Below, piece by piece: positions 6,688 to 8,180 of a stretch of 8,180 bases of DNA. The DNA lies in assembly GCA_028717825.1 (NCBI GenBank), contig JAQUNB010000044.1, positions 1-8,180 of the forward strand, given 5' to 3'. This DNA comes from Candidatus Omnitrophota bacterium. GTDB taxonomy: Bacteria > Omnitrophota > Gorgyraeia > Tantalellales > Tantalellaceae. The translations under genes were made by a program, and so were the position numbers. Each line of letters opens with the position of its first letter. Position 1 is the stretch's first letter. Under the pieces are notes generated by a model. The model was not told the DNA's origin and searched no databases. It worked only from the letters and a program-made list of their open reading frames with translations.

Positions 6688-6715
6688 TTGACTTTTCCAC
6701 ACCTATTGCTAAAAT
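6688..6715 (+). promoter_or_regulatory. Sigma70-type promoter for ndk-yicC
   Basis: TTGACT (6688-6693) matches five of six -35 bases. After a 16-base spacer comes TAAAAT (6710-6715), five of six -10 bases, preceded by TGC, an extended -10. Transcription would begin near 6722, giving a leader of about 48 bases. This is the best promoter-like match in the intergenic region. Confidence 0.6.
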
Positions 6716-6754
6716 AGATAAACTATAAAGGGCAAAACTGTATTTTAAATTCAA

Positions 6755-6762
6755 AGAGGGGA
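6755..6762 (+). promoter_or_regulatory. Ribosome binding site of ndk
   Basis: AGAGGGGA is purine-rich, complementary to the 16S anti-Shine-Dalgarno, and ends 7 bases before the ATG at 6770. It supports that start. Confidence 0.7.
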
Positions 6763-6769
6763 AACGATC

Positions 6770-7270
6770 ATGAAAGAACAAACGTTAGTGCTTATTAAGC
6801 CGGACGGGTTAAAAAAGTCGCTTACCGGCAACATTCTTACCAGACTTTCCGAGACAAAACTGGATATAGTCGGGACAAAGATAGTCCAGGTTTCAAAGGA
6901 GCTGGCAGAGGCGCATTACTGCCATCTCAAGGATAAACCTTTCTTCCCCGAGCTCATCCATTACATTATGGGTGATTATCATAAGAAAAAGGTCATGGCG
7001 CTGGTATATTGGGGTGAGGATGCTATCGGAAAAGTACGGAGCATCTGCGGCGAAACCAACCCCGAAAAAGCGGATTCAGTCTCGATAAGAGGCGCATACG
7101 GGCGCATCACGACGAACGGTGTTTATGAGAACGTGATCCATGCCTCCGAAAACTCTAAAGAAGCCGAAAGGGAGATAAAACTGTGGTTCCAACCGGACGA
7201 AATAATCATCTCTAACATATACCCGACCGAAGAAATAGAAAAGACAATTAAAGCGCGGAGGTGGAAATGA
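6770..7270 (+). CDS. ndk: Nucleoside diphosphate kinase
   Basis: Transfers the gamma-phosphate from ATP to other (d)NDPs through a phosphohistidine intermediate; cytoplasmic, balances NTP and dNTP pools. The 166 residues show the family hallmarks: TLVLIKPDG with Lys10, Tyr50 in the HYCHLKDKPFF segment, Arg90, GETNP (94-98) with Thr96, SIRG with Arg107, and the active-site motif NVIHAS with Asn121 and catalytic His124. It is longer than the usual 140-150. A few extra residues lie between SIRG and the His motif (YGRITTNGVYE), and the C-terminal tail (EREIKLWFQPDEI onward) is extended. Usual 'NxxHGSDS' is NVIHASEN here. The start at 6770 has a good Shine-Dalgarno and a promoter upstream. Its TGA overlaps the yicC ATG (ATGA), so the two are an operon and probably translationally coupled. 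Confidence 0.95.
   Translation: MKEQTLVLIKPDGLKKSLTGNILTRLSETKLDIVGTKIVQVSKELAEAHYCHLKDKPFFPELIHYIMGDYHKKKVMALVYWGEDAIGKVRSICGETNPEKADSVSIRGAYGRITTNGVYENVIHASENSKEAEREIKLWFQPDEIIISNIYPTEEIEKTIKARRWK
7257..7263 (+). promoter_or_regulatory. Ribosome binding site of yicC inside the ndk end
   Basis: GGAGGTG lies within the last codons of ndk, 3-4 bases before the ATG at 7267. An in-frame GTG at 7261 overlaps the Shine-Dalgarno itself, which argues for ATG 7267 as the start. Confidence 0.65.
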
Positions 7271-8180
7271 GACCAAAGAACAGCTCTGCCGGTTTTTCAG
7301 CAAAGAAGAACGGTATCAAATCGATGACGGGTTTCGGAAAAGCGTCCGAGAAAAGCCCTTTTGGGACCATAACCGTAGAGATCAAGACGCTGAACCACAA
7401 AAACCTAAGTATAACATGTAATTCATTCAGCAATTTTTTCCTCCTAGAAGAAAAACTTCAACGGGTAGTTGAGGAATATTTATACCGCGGGAAAGCTTTT
7501 ATCAGGATCGCTCGGGAAGACGCGGGCGCGAAGGAAAGCCTCAAAAAAGTCTGTGTGAACGAGCGTCTTGCGAAAGAATATATCTCAAGAGTAAAGGAGA
7601 TGCAAAAGAAATTCAAAATAAAAGGCGAGATCAGTATTAAGGACCTCATAAGTCTGCCCGGTGTGATAGAGAGCTATTCCGAAGACGAGGCCGATATGAT
7701 CTGGCCGCATATCGAAAAAACGCTGAGGAAAGCCATCCACAAGCTTCTGGAATATCGCGCGAGCGAAGGCGCTCGCCTTGCCAAAGATTTTGCGATGAGG
7801 CTCGCGGCAATAATCAAGAGACTTCAGAAAATAAAAAAATACGAAAAACAGAGCATAATGAAATTTAGGAACAAGCTGGTCGATTCCATTCGTGAAGTCG
7901 GCGGCGGCATACAGCCGGACAAGACCAAACTCGAGTCGGAAGTGGCGCTTTTCGCCAATAATTGCGATATCGCCGAGGAGCTTACGCGCTTAGAAGGCCA
8001 TAGCGTCGCTTTTCGCGAATCGGTCGAGAAGATCGGCGAGGACGCCGGCAAAAGACTTGATTTTATAGCGCAAGAGATGCAGCGTGAGGCCAACACCATC
8101 GGGGCCAAATCGAACGACTTCCGCATCTCGCAGGAGATCATCGACGTTAAGAGCGAAATAGAAAAGATCAGGGAACAGAT
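7267..8180 (+). CDS. yicC: YicC/YloC-family endoribonuclease (3' partial)
   Basis: Members of this family (E. coli YicC, B. subtilis YloC) are cytoplasmic endoribonucleases linked to RNA turnover and stationary-phase growth. The 304 visible codons carry the N-terminal signature KSMTGFGKA (18-26) and VEIKTLNHKNL, the central DLISLPGVIE, and the C-terminal region with EELTRLEGH, LDFIAQEMQREANTIG, AKSND and EIEKIREQ. Family proteins usually end about five residues after EKIREQ, so only the last few codons are missing at the right edge. The family normally begins with M-I-x-S-M-T-G-F-G; here about 16 extra Lys/Ser-rich residues precede this. No start codon lies right before the signature, and the Shine-Dalgarno and ATGA overlap with ndk favour 7267. 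The usual NHR-[YF]-LD is NHKNLSI. In many bacteria gmk and rpoZ follow this gene, which would lie outside the window. Confidence 0.93.
   Translation, partial: MRPKNSSAGFSAKKNGIKSMTGFGKASEKSPFGTITVEIKTLNHKNLSITCNSFSNFFLLEEKLQRVVEEYLYRGKAFIRIAREDAGAKESLKKVCVNERLAKEYISRVKEMQKKFKIKGEISIKDLISLPGVIESYSEDEADMIWPHIEKTLRKAIHKLLEYRASEGARLAKDFAMRLAAIIKRLQKIKKYEKQSIMKFRNKLVDSIREVGGGIQPDKTKLESEVALFANNCDIAEELTRLEGHSVAFRESVEKIGEDAGKRLDFIAQEMQREANTIGAKSNDFRISQEIIDVKSEIEKIREQ

Noticed and set aside
6534..6728. Possible 64-codon gene in the intergenic region
   Set aside because: It would need a TTG start inside the inverted repeat, has no Shine-Dalgarno, an unremarkable composition, and overlaps the ndk promoter.

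Overview
The window looks like a piece of a bacterial chromosome, probably from an uncultivated lineage. A giant multidomain protein takes up 80% of it, followed by a short intergenic region and a compact two-gene housekeeping operon (ndk, then yicC). The very large modular protein, the CPBP-type membrane domain inside it and the style of its C-terminal domain remind me of Omnitrophota (candidate phylum OP3), which is known for giant proteins. This placement is an inference; nothing in the window is a strict taxonomic marker.

Layout: positions 1-6523 (+) are one open frame, already open at the left edge, so at least 2173 codons are visible and the true N-terminus lies upstream. Residues are numbered here from the ATG at position 29. 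The order is: tail of a CPBP-type intramembrane protease-like domain (cut by the window edge); linker; recurrent module copy 1; a complete CPBP-like domain with Glu194, His220, His271 and Asn275; linker; module copy 2, ending in an FPDA signature; an uncharacterised region containing an HELGH zinc-peptidase motif; another FPDA; helical-repeat block 1; module copy 3 with FPDA; helical-repeat block 2; module copy 4 with FPDA; and a C-terminal alpha/beta region ending at a TAA. The module acts as punctuation: it recurs at domain boundaries, and the two helical blocks with their modules are a large internal duplication, 95% identical at DNA level over one 80-base stretch.

Positions 6524-6769 hold no convincing gene. 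They contain a 15-base imperfect inverted repeat bounding a 125-base element that starts just after the giant gene's stop, and a good sigma70-type promoter (TTGACT, 16 bases, extended -10 TAAAAT). Positions 6770-7270 encode a nucleoside diphosphate kinase with all expected catalytic residues. Its stop overlaps the start of yicC (7267 onward) in an ATGA junction; yicC runs off the right edge only a few codons before its expected end.

The two conserved genes are co-transcribed and translationally coupled, and serve nucleotide balance and RNA metabolism. The giant protein is a separate unit. It carries one and a part of a second membrane protease-like domain, plus a soluble zincin motif, beside superhelical scaffolds. 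This suggests a membrane-anchored protein involved in proteolysis, processing or surface interaction, but its function cannot be named from sequence alone.
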